Origin: Combretum micranthum
Taxonomy: Eukaryota > Streptophyta > Magnoliopsida > Myrtales > Combretaceae
Direction: 5' to 3'
NCBI GenBank assembly: GCA_024138025.1
Contig: JAMXBD010000065.1
Span: 1,116,001-1,180,000 of the forward strand
DNA: 64,000 nt
The notes beneath the pieces are model-generated. The model searched no databases. It saw nothing but the letters and a program-made list of their open reading frames with translations, and was not told the origin of the DNA. This document shows, in pieces, positions 38,346-50,330 of the stretch. The first letter of the stretch is position 1. Each line of letters opens with the position of its first letter. The position numbers and the translations under genes were made by a program.

Positions 38346-38834
38346 TTTGACTCCATCCCTACTGCAATGAACACGTGGGGAACGAGGCAACCAAATGTTA
38401 AAGTAGGCCCACACTCTTCACTAACCCAACCCATGCATACAATAACCCTCCTATTAGCTTCTAGAATGCTCTCAATTCTTATGCCTCTTTCTCCAAGTTA
38501 AGTGTGACGCTAAGAGTAATGAAAAGTAAAGCTATGTCAATTGAACATCCTCCATAGTTGAATTGAAGAAATGTTTGAAGTAAAATGCAGAAAAGTGTTT
38601 ATTGCAGGAACATAACGTGTTCCTATATACAACCAAAAAGTTGTCTAAACAAAACTAACTAAAAGGATAGGTGGACCAATACAAGAAAGACATGTGGATG
38701 AAAAAAAATAAAACATGTGAAATAAATATTAGCTATAACTTCATATTAGCTATAAAACATGTGGAATAAAACATGTCGAAGGAAATTTAGTAAGAGATAA
38801 GTTGGTTGAGCATCAGAACTGATGTGAATAGGCT

Positions 38835-39451
38835 TCAAAGAACCTGTGGTGACATGATGGTGAATAAAATGTGCTCTATGTCAATATGTTTGGTATGTCC
38901 ATGCAAACAAGGATTATGAGCAATTAACAGAGCAAACTTATAATCACAATACAGAGGAATGGGATAATCAATAGATAAACAAAGATCACGCAAAATATAG
39001 GTAGTCCACGAAAGTTCTTTAATAGTTGAAGCCATACGACGATATTCCGCTTTGGTTGTTGAAGTATTGATGGTTGCTTGCTTCTTAGATTCCAAGAAAT
39101 CAAACTTTGCCCAAGCATAATACAATAGTCACTCGAGGATTTACAATCAAAAGAAGTAGCCCAGTCAACATCGGAAAAAGCACTCAGTTGCAAAGAATTC
39201 GTAGCAGAATAAAAGAGTCCAAGATGAATTGACCCTTTGATGTAATGCATCAAGTGAAAAGCAGCCTAGAGATCAGAATCACAAGGATGGGCCAGGAATT
39301 TACTCAGTTTGTTCACCGCAAAAGCAATGTTGGGCCTAGTAAGCGTCAGATATAGCAGAGGTCTGACAATCCTACGATACATAGTAGGATCAGAGAGAAC
39401 CGATCTAGAATCCTTGACCAAAGTAATACCCATTGGTAAAGGTAAAGCCAC
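38835..39451 (-). pseudogene. Copia RNase H remnant (inner element)
   Basis: Sequential frames give LTRPNIAFAVNKLSKFLAHP (reverse transcriptase connection), then LQLSAFSDVDWA with SSSDYCIMLG, then STTKAEYRRMASTIKELSW, and CDYKFALLIAHNP near the end. These match the conserved order of copia RNase H, with the DADWA-type and TEAEY-type acidic motifs changed or shifted. At least two frame breaks occur, so it is non-functional. Confidence 0.85.
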
Positions 39452-39900
39452 TAGTTTACATGTAAAAGACTAGTATCAGAAAGAATATCAAAAATAAATT
39501 TCCTCTTATGAAGCATAAGACTAGTAGTAGAATGACAAATTTCCAGGCTTAAGAAAAAATGAGCTTCCCCTAAATCTTTGATGGTGAAAGTTGCATCAAG
39601 ATCATGTTTAAGCAAATCAATTTCAACCATATTATTCCCAATGATCAACATATCGTCAACGTAAAGGAGGACAACAGGAAAAACTCTAGATTTATGCATA
39701 GTAAACAAAGACTAATCATTAAATGACTGTGTAAATCCTTCAATGATCAGAAACTGAGATATCTCAATATTCCGTTGATGAGGGGCTTGTTTTAAACCAT
39801 AAAGTGACCTTTTAAGCCAACAAACTTGACCACTTGATGCTTTGGAGTAACCAGGAGGAGGTAACATATATATATCTCTTCATTTGAAATCCATGTAAGA
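39451..39900 (-). pseudogene. Copia reverse transcriptase remnant (inner element)
   Basis: The fragment holds VVLLYVDDMLIIGNN, with the YVDD catalytic pair of copia reverse transcriptases, followed by FTIKDLGEAHFFLSLEI, the conserved block just downstream. The 39720-39900 part upstream is in-frame only with stops. The element therefore retains a recognisable palm motif but no intact enzyme. Confidence 0.85.
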
Positions 39901-40593
39901 AAGCATTGTTGATATCAACTTGATGAAGAGGTCAATTATAAGCTGCTACAACAGTTAGAAGAATGCGAAAAGTAGCTAATTTAGCTACTGGTGAAAAAGT
40001 ATCATGGTAATCAATTCTTTCCACTTGAGTGAACCCCTTTGCCACTAGCCTAGCCTTATAGCGTTTAATACTCCCATTAGGTTTATATTTGATTTTATAA
40101 ACCTATTTTGAACCTATAGCTTTCTTCCCTTGTGGCAAAGTAGTCAATTCCCATATGTCATTCATTTCCAAAGCACAAGCACTCTATTCATAGCATCAAC
40201 CTAATCTTGATTTTTAGATACTTATGAATAACAATAAGGTTGCTTGAGTTGTAAAAACATTTGCAAGAGATAAACAAAATTTAATCGATATTGTGTAAAA
40301 GAAGATGGATTGAACAAGGGATAATGTGTATGCATGGAAGGAACATGTAGGGCACTTGAACTAGATATAGTATGCACAAAATCATTCAGCCATTGGGGAA
40401 TTTTTCATTCTTTAGAAGAATGACGAGGAACATAATATGTGTGAATAGGATCTTTGTTTAATGAAGTTATGTGGAACAACGGATGTTAGGCTTGTGGAGA
40501 AGTACTATGAAGGAAGCGTATGAGGATCTATTGAAGATTCTAGAGAAAGAGATCGATCATGACTTGGCTTACATGAGGATAAAGTAGGATGAA

Positions 40594-41187
40594 TTATAGT
40601 ATCAGAATTGTGTTTAAAAGGAAAATGATCTTCACAAAACACAATATCTCAGCTAACCAAAATCTTAACGAAAACATGTCATAAACCTTGTATCCTTTTT
40701 GACCTTGCACATAACCTAGAAAGATACATTTGAAACCCTTATAATCAATCTTTTCTTGAGTTGATTTGAGAGCTGCAACAAAGCACAAACAACCCATTGT
40801 CCTTAAGCGATCATAAGAGGGTTTTTGATTATATAACATTTCATGTGGGGTCTTCCATCCCAATTTTTACATAGGCATCAAATTTACAAGATATGTGTTG
40901 TCAAACTACACTCACCCAAAATTGCTTGGGTAAGTTGGCATAAATTCTTAAGGCCTTTGTGGCATCAAGCAAATGTGATGTTTGTGTTCCACTCTTCCAT
41001 TTTGTTGAGTGTGTATACTACGAATTGGATGAATAATGCCTAACTCATGAACCATGCTTTTGCAAGTATGTGACATAAATTCATCACCATTATCAAATAT
41101 AATCTTTGGTTTAGCCAAGAATTGGTTTGAAATCAGATTAAGGAAATCACTTAAGCAGCCTGGAACTTGAGACTTATTGTGGAGCAA
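40594..41187 (-). pseudogene. Copia integrase remnant (inner element)
   Basis: Two fragments are visible. Bases 41187-40948 encode the catalytic-core part with IIFDNGDEFMS (Asp of the DD-E triad), and HPIRSIHTQQNGRVEHKH, where the usual catalytic Glu lies in the QNGVVERKH-type motif and is here E in RVEHKH. Bases 40863-40594 encode TPHEMLYNQKPSYDRLRTMG and a CIFLGY block, typical of the C-terminal part. They are separated by stops or shifts. Inactive. Confidence 0.8.
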
Positions 41188-42449
41188 ATAAGTCTAAGCA
41201 TAACATGTATGATCATCAAGAATAGAAGGAAGAACCTAGCACCGGAAATGGAAGGGATAGAAAAAGACCCAAACATTAATATGTAACATTGAAAACGAAC
41301 ATTAGCATAGCTTGCACTTCATATAAAAGGCAATATGTGAAATTTAGATTCATAATAGATTTCACAAAGAAAAGTACTAGTATCAAGTTTTACAAGCATC
41401 TAAATGTTTCAACTTAGACAAAGAAGTATGTCTAAGTCTAACATGTAACAAATGAAGTAAGGAAGAATTATGGCTGAAGTAATATCAAAAGTTAGTTCCT
41501 TTAGAGAACTATAATTCCCAATAGCCTATGATTTAGAGAACCAACCATCTGGACAGTTTTGATGTTCCCATTGGGTAATTGAATACTAATTGGATATGGT
41601 AAAGTGTATGTGTTGGTGAGAAGGTTTTTGAATGGAGTCATATGGTCCGTTGCACCTATGTCTACAATTTAGAAACATGTTTTGTTAATCATAGCATTAA
41701 AACAGCAAGAAAAGTATGAGCTACCTGCAAAGTGAACCACTGCCTGCACCTATTCATTGTCTGACCCCTACTTTTGCTCAAACCATTTAAGCACTTCTGG
41801 ATAAATGGAATCCACGATCTGTGAGTGTGCATCTTTGTCTTTATCCTTTGTTGTATCAAACACAATATCAAAGGGTGTAGTGGGAGCATTATTGTTAGAC
41901 TTATCCAAACAATAATTCATAGTAGATCACATAGGAACTCTACCCATTCTCTTACCCTTATACCAATCGAGATACTTAACTAATTAGAAACAATTTTCTA
42001 TTGAATGACCCTTCGCTTTACAATGTTTACATACTATCTTATTCTAATATTTTTTATCCTTTTATCATGATTTCCTTTATGTCTGCAGCTTGATTGGACA
42101 AAAATGCAAAAACATTAGTATCATTTCCAACATTGATAGTCAATTGTTTTTTTTTTCAACTTGTTGAACAAGAGTACGCTTTATTCACAGTAGGTAATGG
42201 ATCCATAAAAAGTATTTGGTTTCGAACTGACTCAAAACCTTCATTTAATCCCATAAAAAACTAGATAAGTTTGGTTTCCATCTTAAAATCATGTATTTCT
42301 CTCTTTCAAGTGACATGTGCAATAATCAATTCTATTACTATTATAAGAAGGATAAGCATGTAAAACTTGTAGGTCATCCCATATACGCTTGAGTCTATTA
42401 TAATAAGCGCCAACTGATTGATTCATCTGCTTAATGTTACTAAATTCAT

Positions 42450-42888
42450 TATGTAAATGAAAAATCAATGGTGCATTACCATGGCAATACTGCTTAGAAA
42501 CTTCCTTCCATAAGTCAAAAGTAGATTGAGTATAAAGTAATTTTGAGAAAATTCACTAAGCATGGAATTCAAGATCCAACACATAACCATGTAATCACAC
42601 CAAATCGAATAAACTAAATAAAGAGTTTGAATTAGGTCTTTCAATACTTCCATCGATGAATCCTAATTTCAATTTCGCACCTAAACTCATTTTAATTGAT
42701 CTACTCCATGCAAGGTAATTAGAACCATTGAAAACAATGTTTCCAATCACCATACTAGGTCTATCTGAGCCAGATATATACATAGGATCCGAATTAACTA
42801 ATTCAATTTCCAAATTCCAATCCATCTCGAGTGTCCTTTCCATGTCGACGAACATAATATTTCTAACAAAAGAAAAAGAAAATATCAC
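42450..42888 (-). pseudogene. Copia gag remnant (inner element)
   Basis: The frame contains IVFNGSNYLAWSRSIKMSLG followed by KLKLGFIDG, the start of copia-type Gag that precedes the UBN2 domain. It then passes to another frame near 42600-42465 (CDYMVMCWILNSM) and breaks. It is downstream of the primer site, as expected. Non-functional. Confidence 0.75.
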
Positions 42889-43508
42889 AAAGACATGTTA
42901 GATCTTACCAGTATAGCTTTGATACCAGATGAAGCTAAGAGTAATGAAAAGTAAAGCTATGTCAACTGAATATCCTCCATAGTTGAATCGAAGAAATGTC
43001 TGAAGTAAAATGCAGAAAAGTGTTCATTACAGGAACATAATGTGTTTTTATATACAACCAAAAAGCCGTCTAAGCAATACTAACTAAAAGGATAGGTGGA
43101 CCAATATAAGAAAGACATGGGGACGAAAAATAAAACACGTGAAATAAATATTAGCTATATAACTTCACACTAAGAACACTCTTTTCTCTCATGTGTTTGT
43201 ATCTGTTTTAGGGTTTCTTATCTTCTAATGGTTTCTTGTGTATATGCAAGTGATGTTGAGCTGTTTGAGTTGCTCTTCACTCCTAATCTCTCAATGAGAT
43301 ACAAGATATTTCAGTAAAAATCTGATGCTCTTATTTGCGTCCTCAATCATATTTATACATGTATTTTTAGATTTGTTTGAAATGCTAACCGGATTTGTTT
43401 ACAATTAGTTACTTGTAACAACTATTTGACATATTTAAAACTACTTGTAACAATTATTCTAGTCCATGCCTATATCTTTTGATTCTAATTTTTTTTTTAG
43501 TGTTAACA

Positions 43509-44282
43509 CATTCCCTCCTAATTATCTCCATTTTGAAGGAGATAAAAAGGTGATGGGATTAGAAAAAATATTACATTAATTTTTCCCTCATTTTCCTCCC
43601 TTGTCTTTCCCTCTCAAAATAAATAAGGGAATGGAATACAACCCCCTCATTTTCTCCCAATTCTCCTGTACCATACGTAATGTTATTGGCAAGAACCTTA
43701 GTTTCTATTATGGTGCGAATGGGTATTGATTTCAATAATTGGATCATTTGTCAAGTAATATCTATTCAAATAACTACTAAATTGTTTAATTATTATACTT
43801 GCAAGCTTATTCAAGACCAATTTCTGTTATAAAAGTATAGTTTGGGCCATAACGTGTGACGTCGGAGGATCAAAATACTTGTGGATCGCATAAAACAATT
43901 TAAGATAGATAGCACAAAAAAAGAAAAAGAAAACACAACATGCAGGTTTGTTCCCTCTTTACAAACCTCATTTTATCCAGGAGGATGATCCTTATTCTCA
44001 TTATTCTTGTTGTATAAGGAAGTAGGAATCATTAAATCTAGTTACAAAAATATATTAAAAGTAAAACCAAACAGCCTATTTACTTGAACGGTAGTAGCTA
44101 TTTATTCTTTCTTTATTCTATGCAAACTGCGATTACAATTTTTAGTTGAGGAGTGTTCAGTTCAGGGAAAATGACAAGTGAATTTTTATACATAAAATGA
44201 TGAAGAGAACTCATGACCTGAATTTTTTTTTTAAATTTTTCCTTAAATATTATTGTCTTGAAAATATCATTTATATAATTAC
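43509..44282. other. Intergenic DNA flanking the LTR element; no gene seen
   Basis: AT-rich sequence with a segment near 44160-44280 that partly repeats the following family E MITE ('aaatgatgaagagaactcat'). No recognisable protein. Confidence 0.4.
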
Positions 44283-44655
44283 AGTCTGTTCATTTGACAT
44301 GAATAGCTATTAATTCCTTCATCGTCCGATGTAAAGCTGATATTATGATGTTCACTTGAAAGGAATAACAATTTATAATGAATTGTTATTACTTAAAATG
44401 ATGAATAATAATTCATGTCTCCACCTGATGAATTTCCATTCAATGATTTATTTTTTAACTTTGTCATAAATACCCCTATCTTGAAAATAATATCTATACT
44501 ATTATCTCTCTCTGTAATAAACATAAAGGATTGCTTTACTTTTTACACCAAGTGAATACTGAATATTATAATAGCCATTACAACTTTATCATATTCCCTT
44601 TAAATTGGAACTCTATTCCCTCTTATTCCATTTAACAAGGTAAACAGACCATGCA
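44283..44655. mobile_element. MITE family E, copy near 44.4 kb
   Basis: The left end 'gtctgttcatttgac' and the inverted right end 'ggtctgtttaccttg' form imperfect terminal repeats, with 'gaatagctattaattcc' opposing 'gaataagagggaatag'. Bases 44300-44495 match 34595-34790. A similar element with 'gaagtgaacaaacc' at its right end lies at 63590-63828. A right-half fragment lies at 45440-45523. Target duplication not identified. Confidence 0.45.
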
Positions 44656-44692
44656 ATAAAGACAAAGATATTATAAATATTTTACTTTTATT

Positions 44693-45409
44693 ATCAATAA
44701 CAAGCTAACGACGCACACATGATATGAGTGCAAATAAAACAATCCAACATATATAAATTAAATAGCTATTTGTTTTGAGAGGTTGAAAGATGACAACCTT
44801 AATGATGGGTTGGAAGAGGACAACCTTAATTAGTCTAGAAATTAGGAAATTAATTATATATCATAATTACAATTTATTTTCTGTAACTTCTTCATATTGA
44901 GTAACCGTCATGCATAAATATAGTATCAAAATTTTAGATTAATATATAAAGATACATACTTAGGCTAAAAAAAGAAAAAGACTATGTCTATTCAAAACTA
45001 TTTAATTATATTAAGACCCTATTTAATTTTATGATTTCAGAGATATAAAAAATATTTTATTTAATTCTATCCAAACCCTATTTAATTTCATGATTCCAAG
45101 GATACCAAAAATATTTGATGTGGAAAATATTAAGTCTATTCAACCTCTATTTAATTCTATTTAAACCCTATTTAATTTCATAATTTCAAAGATACAAAAA
45201 AATATTTTACGTCCATTATCTAAAAAAGAAAAAGACCATGTTCATTCAATCCTTATTTAATTATATTCAAATCCTATTTAATTTTTATGATTTTAGTGAT
45301 ATAAAAATATTTTATGATCATATGCTAAAACATTATATTAAAGATATTTCCACTAAAAATATTTACACTAAAGACACTAAAGGAGGTGATTTTACTTTAA
45401 TAGTATAGA
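44693..45409 (-). mobile_element. Helitron-like element, inverted relative of the LIP1-intron copy
   Basis: Read on the minus strand it starts TCTATACTATTAAAG at 45409, identical to the 5' end of the intronic copy at 13812. It then shares 'ttagtgtctttagtgtaaat', several 'attaaatagggtt' units, 'taattaatttcctaatttct' and 'gtgtgcgtcgt', ending near 44693. No coding capacity. The shared start followed by shared order over about 700 bp makes common origin secure; the Helitron class is inferred from the TC start. Confidence 0.6.
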
Positions 45410-45523
45410 TAACTTATTTTATTTTCTTATATAAAAGTGAACATTATAATAATTATTATTGTTATATTATATTCTCATTGAATTGGAATTTAGTTCCTCT
45501 TATTCTACACGACGAAGTAGAGA

Positions 45524-46798
45524 AAGTAAGTTTATAAAACAATAACATTATACGATTGAAATTGACAAACACACGGTGTCATTTATAAATTTTGTAATAA
45601 AAGATGGTGTCTGTGTCTTCATATTTTTTTTAAATTTTTTAAAGCTCTATTTAATAGTACTATAATATTAGGCTACCGGTCTCCTGGTCTATGGTCTTAA
45701 CATATGATCTACCACGACTCTTAAGAAATTTAAATTTTGAAATCCAAAAAGGAAACAAAGATCTCCTAGAAAAAAAAAAAAAATACTGGGCCAACTGAAA
45801 AAAGAATTTTTTTTTTTCATTGAATAGATTACAGATTATCTGACTATCATTGCACTTGCTATGTGAAATTCTCCAAATATAGATAAATGTCATGGGCCAT
45901 ACAATATATCCAAGTATCCAAAAAGTAATTAATGAAGAATGCAGGTCCTCCTGTGATCGATCGTGCGTACGTGTTGTGTCGTGTTTATTTTGTGTCTCGT
46001 TGTGTACGTTTATGTGTTTTGTTTCTTTTATTGTCGTGTCATGATAGTTGATACTTTTTTATAGGATAGGGTTTGCTGCCTCAAGTTTTCTTTTTTGTTT
46101 TTTGTGTTTTTACGAATTAATATTTGATATGTATTAAATAAATTAATAAAAAATTTAAAATATTAAAAGCACTTCATAACACGTATAAGATGTTTATTTA
46201 CAAGAACACATAACAAAGCAAAGATAATAATTTTTTTGCCCTTTCTAACTAATTCATATTTTCACTTTTGTTCATGATGGAAAAAAAGATCACCCATTAT
46301 CAAAAACACCTTCCTTTAAGCATATGCCAAATAAGACTTTGAAATCAAGTATGATATTCCCTAAAAGGTGCTCTTCCAATGTGTTTTTCACTCCTGACGG
46401 TGTAAACGTGATATCGTCTGACGGCAAGTATGATGAGATTGAAATTATTCCCACAATTGCCCTTTGATTCAGGAAAAAGGATATGAGTTTCCATCATGTT
46501 GCAAATAAGAATGGATTTTTAAGCATGAAAAGGCTTCGTATTGCTATTTTTAATGTACTATACAAATCATATGATCTCTGCATCACTAATGGTTTTCTAA
46601 TTTGATAATCTTATTTGTGGAAATAAACAAGTTGCCTTCATAGACAATAAGTAATAATACTGGTGGAGTGACACAAAAGCTTCACCAGCTTATTGGCATG
46701 TTTATGGATTGCTAATAGATGTAACACCAATGTGATTATAATTAAACACAAATCTCATTAGTAAAAATGGAAGCTCTGTATGCCACTCATTATATAGA
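45524..46798. other. Intergenic AT-rich DNA; no gene seen
   Basis: It contains A-runs near 45770 and T-runs near 45815, a 'gatcgatcgtgcgtacgtg' stretch near 45956, and otherwise unremarkable AT-rich sequence. No frame gives a recognisable protein. Confidence 0.4.
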
Positions 46799-48261
46799 GG
46801 GTTAATTACGAAAAATTTAATGAAATTTTTATTAATTTGTAAATAAATTAACTGTGTTAAATTTTTTGATAATTAGGTGATCCACGTTTCATTCAAAAGT
46901 GTTAATATCATTAATACTTTTATAAACACATGTGTCAATATCTTGTTGGTCTAAAAAATTAATTTAATAAAAAAGTTGCTAAATAAATAAGATATTAACA
47001 ATTGTTGTTAGAAATACCAAAAAATTATATAAAAAGGATTAATTAAAGTAAAATTTGTGCAAGCCATTTGCCATTTTGTTCTTCAGTTCTCGGATGAAGC
47101 TTTCCTAAGGATTAAGGAAAACAACTAGCTTATGAAGATGGTGGAGTAGATTAATAGCCAACCTATGAAGCTGTTGAAGATGTTGGAAAGTGTTGTTAGC
47201 CAGAGATAAAAATCTAGGAAAAGCAAATGTTGTCACAGAGTGCACTTGCCTTGCCAGATGAGATTCTTGAAGATGAAGGGACACATGAAGATAGTCTTGA
47301 CTCTTGAGGAGGCCACGTACATGTGTTCATCACGGATGATGCGGAGAACTTGCACAGGATGTATGCAATTTTTTGTGGGATTCTGCTTTCGGAGGCAAGA
47401 CATGCAAAGCAGCGACGGGGACTAAGACAAGACAAGACCGAAAAAAGAGCATCCTATTAAAGGTTTGGTTTGGAGGATTTGCTTTTCATTGATATCTTTT
47501 GTATTATATATGTTCATATTAATATCTAGTTTGTTTGATCGATTTATAAGTAAAAGTATCTATTTTTCATCAGTATAACTTTTTAGAAACATTTTATTTG
47601 AAAATGATAAAAAAATGAAACTAAAACGACAAAAAGGGACTAGCATTGATATGGATGGTGATGATAAGCGGAAAGCATATATTTTCCGGGTTTGGGTCCA
47701 AATTTTTTGAACTATAACCGTCCCATGTAGGGAGTGGGATGAGTGGCATTGGGATGGTTCTGACTTGTCAATTTTAATGAGTATATTAATTTTTTTTTGT
47801 AATTTTTTTTATATACTTTTACATTTTTTCTATAAGGGATCCTTAAGGACCCATCGATTCCATGGGTCCGACTAATAGACTTGTCTTGGACCTGGGTCCA
47901 TAGACCCATGAACCACAATGGGTTTCCTTTGTGAGTTAGACACGTCATGGCTAGTCTAGATCAGGTCCTAGTTAGGACCTACCCTGAAGAGATATCTAGT
48001 AGAAAGTACCACTATTTTTTTTTTTTTGCATATTTGTCAACATTTTTTTAATTGTTTGGCCTTAAAAAAAACTATTTAATTTCTATAGTGACATTTTTTA
48101 TTGAATTAATTCTTTTAGACTAATGAGACAATGACACATGTGTTTTCAAAAGTATTTAATGATATTAACACTTTTAAATAAAACTTGGGTTATCTAATTG
48201 TAAAAAAAAATTAACCAAGTCTTTGTAAATAAAATACACGTAAGCTTTTTGTAATTAATCC
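46799..48261. mobile_element. 1.46-kb long-inverted-repeat element with GC-richer interior
   Basis: Left arm 46799-46985 is an inverted copy of right arm ~48050-48261: both start G(G/A)TTAATTAC and share 'aaaagtgttaatatcatta', 'aacacatgtgtca' and 'ctaaaa.aattaatt'. Arms are therefore about 190-210 bp. Long arms and the 'ttaattac' end suggest a Mutator-like non-autonomous element; the flanks give no convincing 9-bp duplication. The interior holds a less AT-rich segment at 47150-47450 and a family C MITE-like stretch at 47450-47680. No transposase seen. Confidence 0.6.
47150..47450. other. Coding-like, GC-richer segment inside the long-inverted-repeat element
   Basis: Composition contrasts with the AT-rich arms. 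Plus-strand reading gives short open stretches such as LPDEILEDEGTHEDS and, in a different frame, ITDDAENLHRMYA; a minus-strand frame of 73 codons also exists. None is recognisable. It may be a fragment captured from a host gene, as Pack-MULEs do, or unrelated sequence. Confidence 0.3.
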
Positions 48262-48333
48262 TATAATAAATACAATAATATAAAATAATTCATGAGGAAA
48301 GAAAAAGAGATGAAAAGTAATATAAATAATAAA

Positions 48334-48742
48334 GCGATAATGATAAAAATGATACCTGAACTTTTGTAAAAAGTATAATTACGTACCTAAAGTTTGGTTT
48401 TAGATAATTTAGTATCCAAACAAAATTTTTATTGACTTTTTTCATACCTAAAGTTTAAAAAAAGTTTTGACACCTGAACAAAGTTTTAGTAATCTGGTTT
48501 TGATAATTTTGATATCTTAACAAACTTTTAGTGGACCTTTTTCATACCTCATTTCACTTGCTTCAGATATGAAAAAAAGTTAACGAAAACTTTGATCATG
48601 AATCAAAATTGTCAAAATCAAATTTTAGATATGAAAAAATTTAACGAAAAGTATATTCAAATATTAAATTGTTCAAAACCAAACATTAGATATTTAATTA
48701 TTCTTTTTTCAAAAGTTCCTGGTATCATTTTTGTTATTAACC
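48334..48742. mobile_element. Foldback MITE family B, copy 2, with 9-10-bp target duplication
   Basis: The left end GCGATAATGATAAAAATGAT is opposed by the inverted right end GGTTAATAACAAAAATGATA, and the arms stay similar inward for most of the 409 bp. AAATAATAAA flanks both sides (48324-48333 and 48743-48752), a 9-10-bp duplication that places the family with Mutator-type elements. The interior 'acctcatttcacttgcttca' matches the copy at 26.5-26.9 kb. Confidence 0.8.
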
Positions 48743-48752
48743 AAATAATAAA

Positions 48753-49454
48753 AGGTTTACCTATTGCACCTTGATGGGATATGAAAACACTCGGTGGGAA
48801 AATTTGTAGTGGCACCTGGACAACCATCACTCCACCGAAAGCTCTTTCATCTAGTTATTGCTCATTTTGCTCCTCCTACTTAGTGGAATGTAAATCATGG
48901 TGAAGATTCAATAATTTCTTTTACTTGCTTAAAGGACATCAAATAATTATGTGGAAGTTAAATTTGAAAAAGTAAAACAATTTCGGGAGCTAATAATTAA
49001 AAAGGAAAAAAAAAAGACGAAATTATTACTTGCACATAGAGGATATATCAAAAGGGCAGTAATATGGAGCAATCTAGATGATGCCTAGTATCATGGCATA
49101 GACCATCATAAAAATAAAAAGAAAAAAGAAAAAAGAAAAAACTCATCAAATGCCAAGAAAAGTGTGCACACACTCAATTGATAGAATATATAAAGTGGAT
49201 TCATTAGGGCACCGGCTTCAAATTACTATAACAAATTATCAATGAGAAATAAATGTAGTGAATGGTACCTGAATTTTAATAAAATATGTAATTAATATCT
49301 AAATTTTAAAATTGATCAGTTTAGCACCTATATTTTAAAATTAATTAATTTAGTATGTAAATATTTTTTTCGTATAAGCTAACCACTGTCATGCGAAACT
49401 ATTGGCATGCACTGAAAGTTTTTTTTACTAAATTAATCAATTTTTAAGTTCATG
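48753..49454. other. Intergenic AT-rich DNA; no gene seen
   Basis: Bases 49268-49395 resemble a worn arm of MITE family D ('gtacctgaattttaataaaa'). The rest is unrecognised and has no long frame. Confidence 0.4.
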
Positions 49455-50330
49455 TTATGTTTTATAGCCATATTATTTTAATTATAGATCTTGTGACATG
49501 ATAAATATTTGGATATTATTATTAAAATTAAATTGAGTTATGTGTTAGATTTATACATGACATAATAAAGAATATAGTTTTTTAGTCACTAAAGTGGCCA
49601 AACTAACTAAGTGAATTTTTAAGTTATGTATAAACTAATCATTTATTCATGGAGTGTTAATGCTTATTATTGAAAGTATATGAATAAATGATGTTGATTA
49701 GTTGTTAGAATTTTTCAGGATTCACTCAAAGTAAATTAATATTCCATGACTAATAAACATGACAAAGGAAAATCAATATTGCTTGTTAAATATGTTTATG
49801 TATCCAAAGATACTAGTCTTATTTAATAAAATTTGTTTGATTACTGATAAAGCTATATGGCATTAAACTTATGATAATATATTGTTGAGTTTACTAAAGG
49901 AAACCTGCAATATATTCTAAATTAATAGTCATTTATTCATGAAATGCTAATGCCTATTATTGAAAATATATGAAAAATGATGTTTATTAGTTGTTAGAAT
50001 TTTTTAGAATTTACCCAGAGGTAAATTAATATTCTATGACCAATAAACATGATAGAGGAAAATCAATATTTCTTGTTAAATATGTTTATGTATCCAACGA
50101 TATTGGTCTTATTTAATAAGCTTTGTTTGGTTACCTGATAAAGTGACATGGCATTAAACTTATGATAATATGTTATTGAGTTTACCAAAGGAAACCTGCA
50201 ATATATTCTAAATGTTTAATGGTTTGAATCTAATAATTGATTGGGCATTTATGTATTTGTATCTTTTTTTCTTCATCACATACTTTCATTGTTACTATGC
50301 TTAATGGTTTGATTTCTTAGTCTCACCGCT
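49455..50330 (+). repeat. Direct repeat, upstream copy, with an internal ~300-bp tandem duplication
   Basis: This ~870-bp block is repeated at 51577-52445. Each copy contains two tandem ~300-bp units starting 'tcatttattcatg' and ending 'gaaacctgcaatatattcta'. The downstream copy runs into copia gag; this one ends at the same point ('ttaatggtttga'), so it may be the leader of a second copy of the same retrotransposon family rather than an LTR. Confidence 0.75.

Larger units (their letters stand above)
38503..43169 (-). mobile_element. Degenerate Ty1/copia retrotransposon nested in the outer LTR
   Basis: LTRs span 38503-~38745 (3') and 42930-43169 (5'), about 240 bp each, with roughly 19 hand-counted mostly transition differences (~8%). 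The element starts TGTGA and ends TCACA. TTAAG (38498-38502) and CTAAG (43170-43174) flank it, a 5-bp duplication with one mismatch, and joining the flanks restores the outer LTR. On the minus strand a primer site TGGTATCAAAGC (42927-42916) two bases inside the 5' LTR fits initiator tRNA-Met. Gag, integrase, reverse transcriptase and RNase H remnants follow in copia order. Confidence 0.92.
36022..43508 (-). mobile_element. Non-autonomous LTR retrotransposon (gypsy-like gag remnants) containing a nested copia
   Basis: The left LTR (36022-36471, ~450 bp) and right LTR (38396-43508 minus the inner insertion, ~441 bp) align along their length, with shared segments such as 'gaatgctctcaattct', 'tttagggtttcttatcttct' and 'gagttgctcttcactcctaa'. 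LTRs begin TGTT and end AACA. On the minus strand a polypurine tract GGGGGAGAGAAAA (36472-36484) abuts the 3' LTR, preceded by the 'cttgaggacaag' type end common in gypsy elements. Flanks CTTTC (36017-36021) and CATTC (43509-43513) are a near-perfect 5-bp duplication. The 1.9-kb interior has only gag-like remnants and no reverse transcriptase. Confidence 0.8.
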
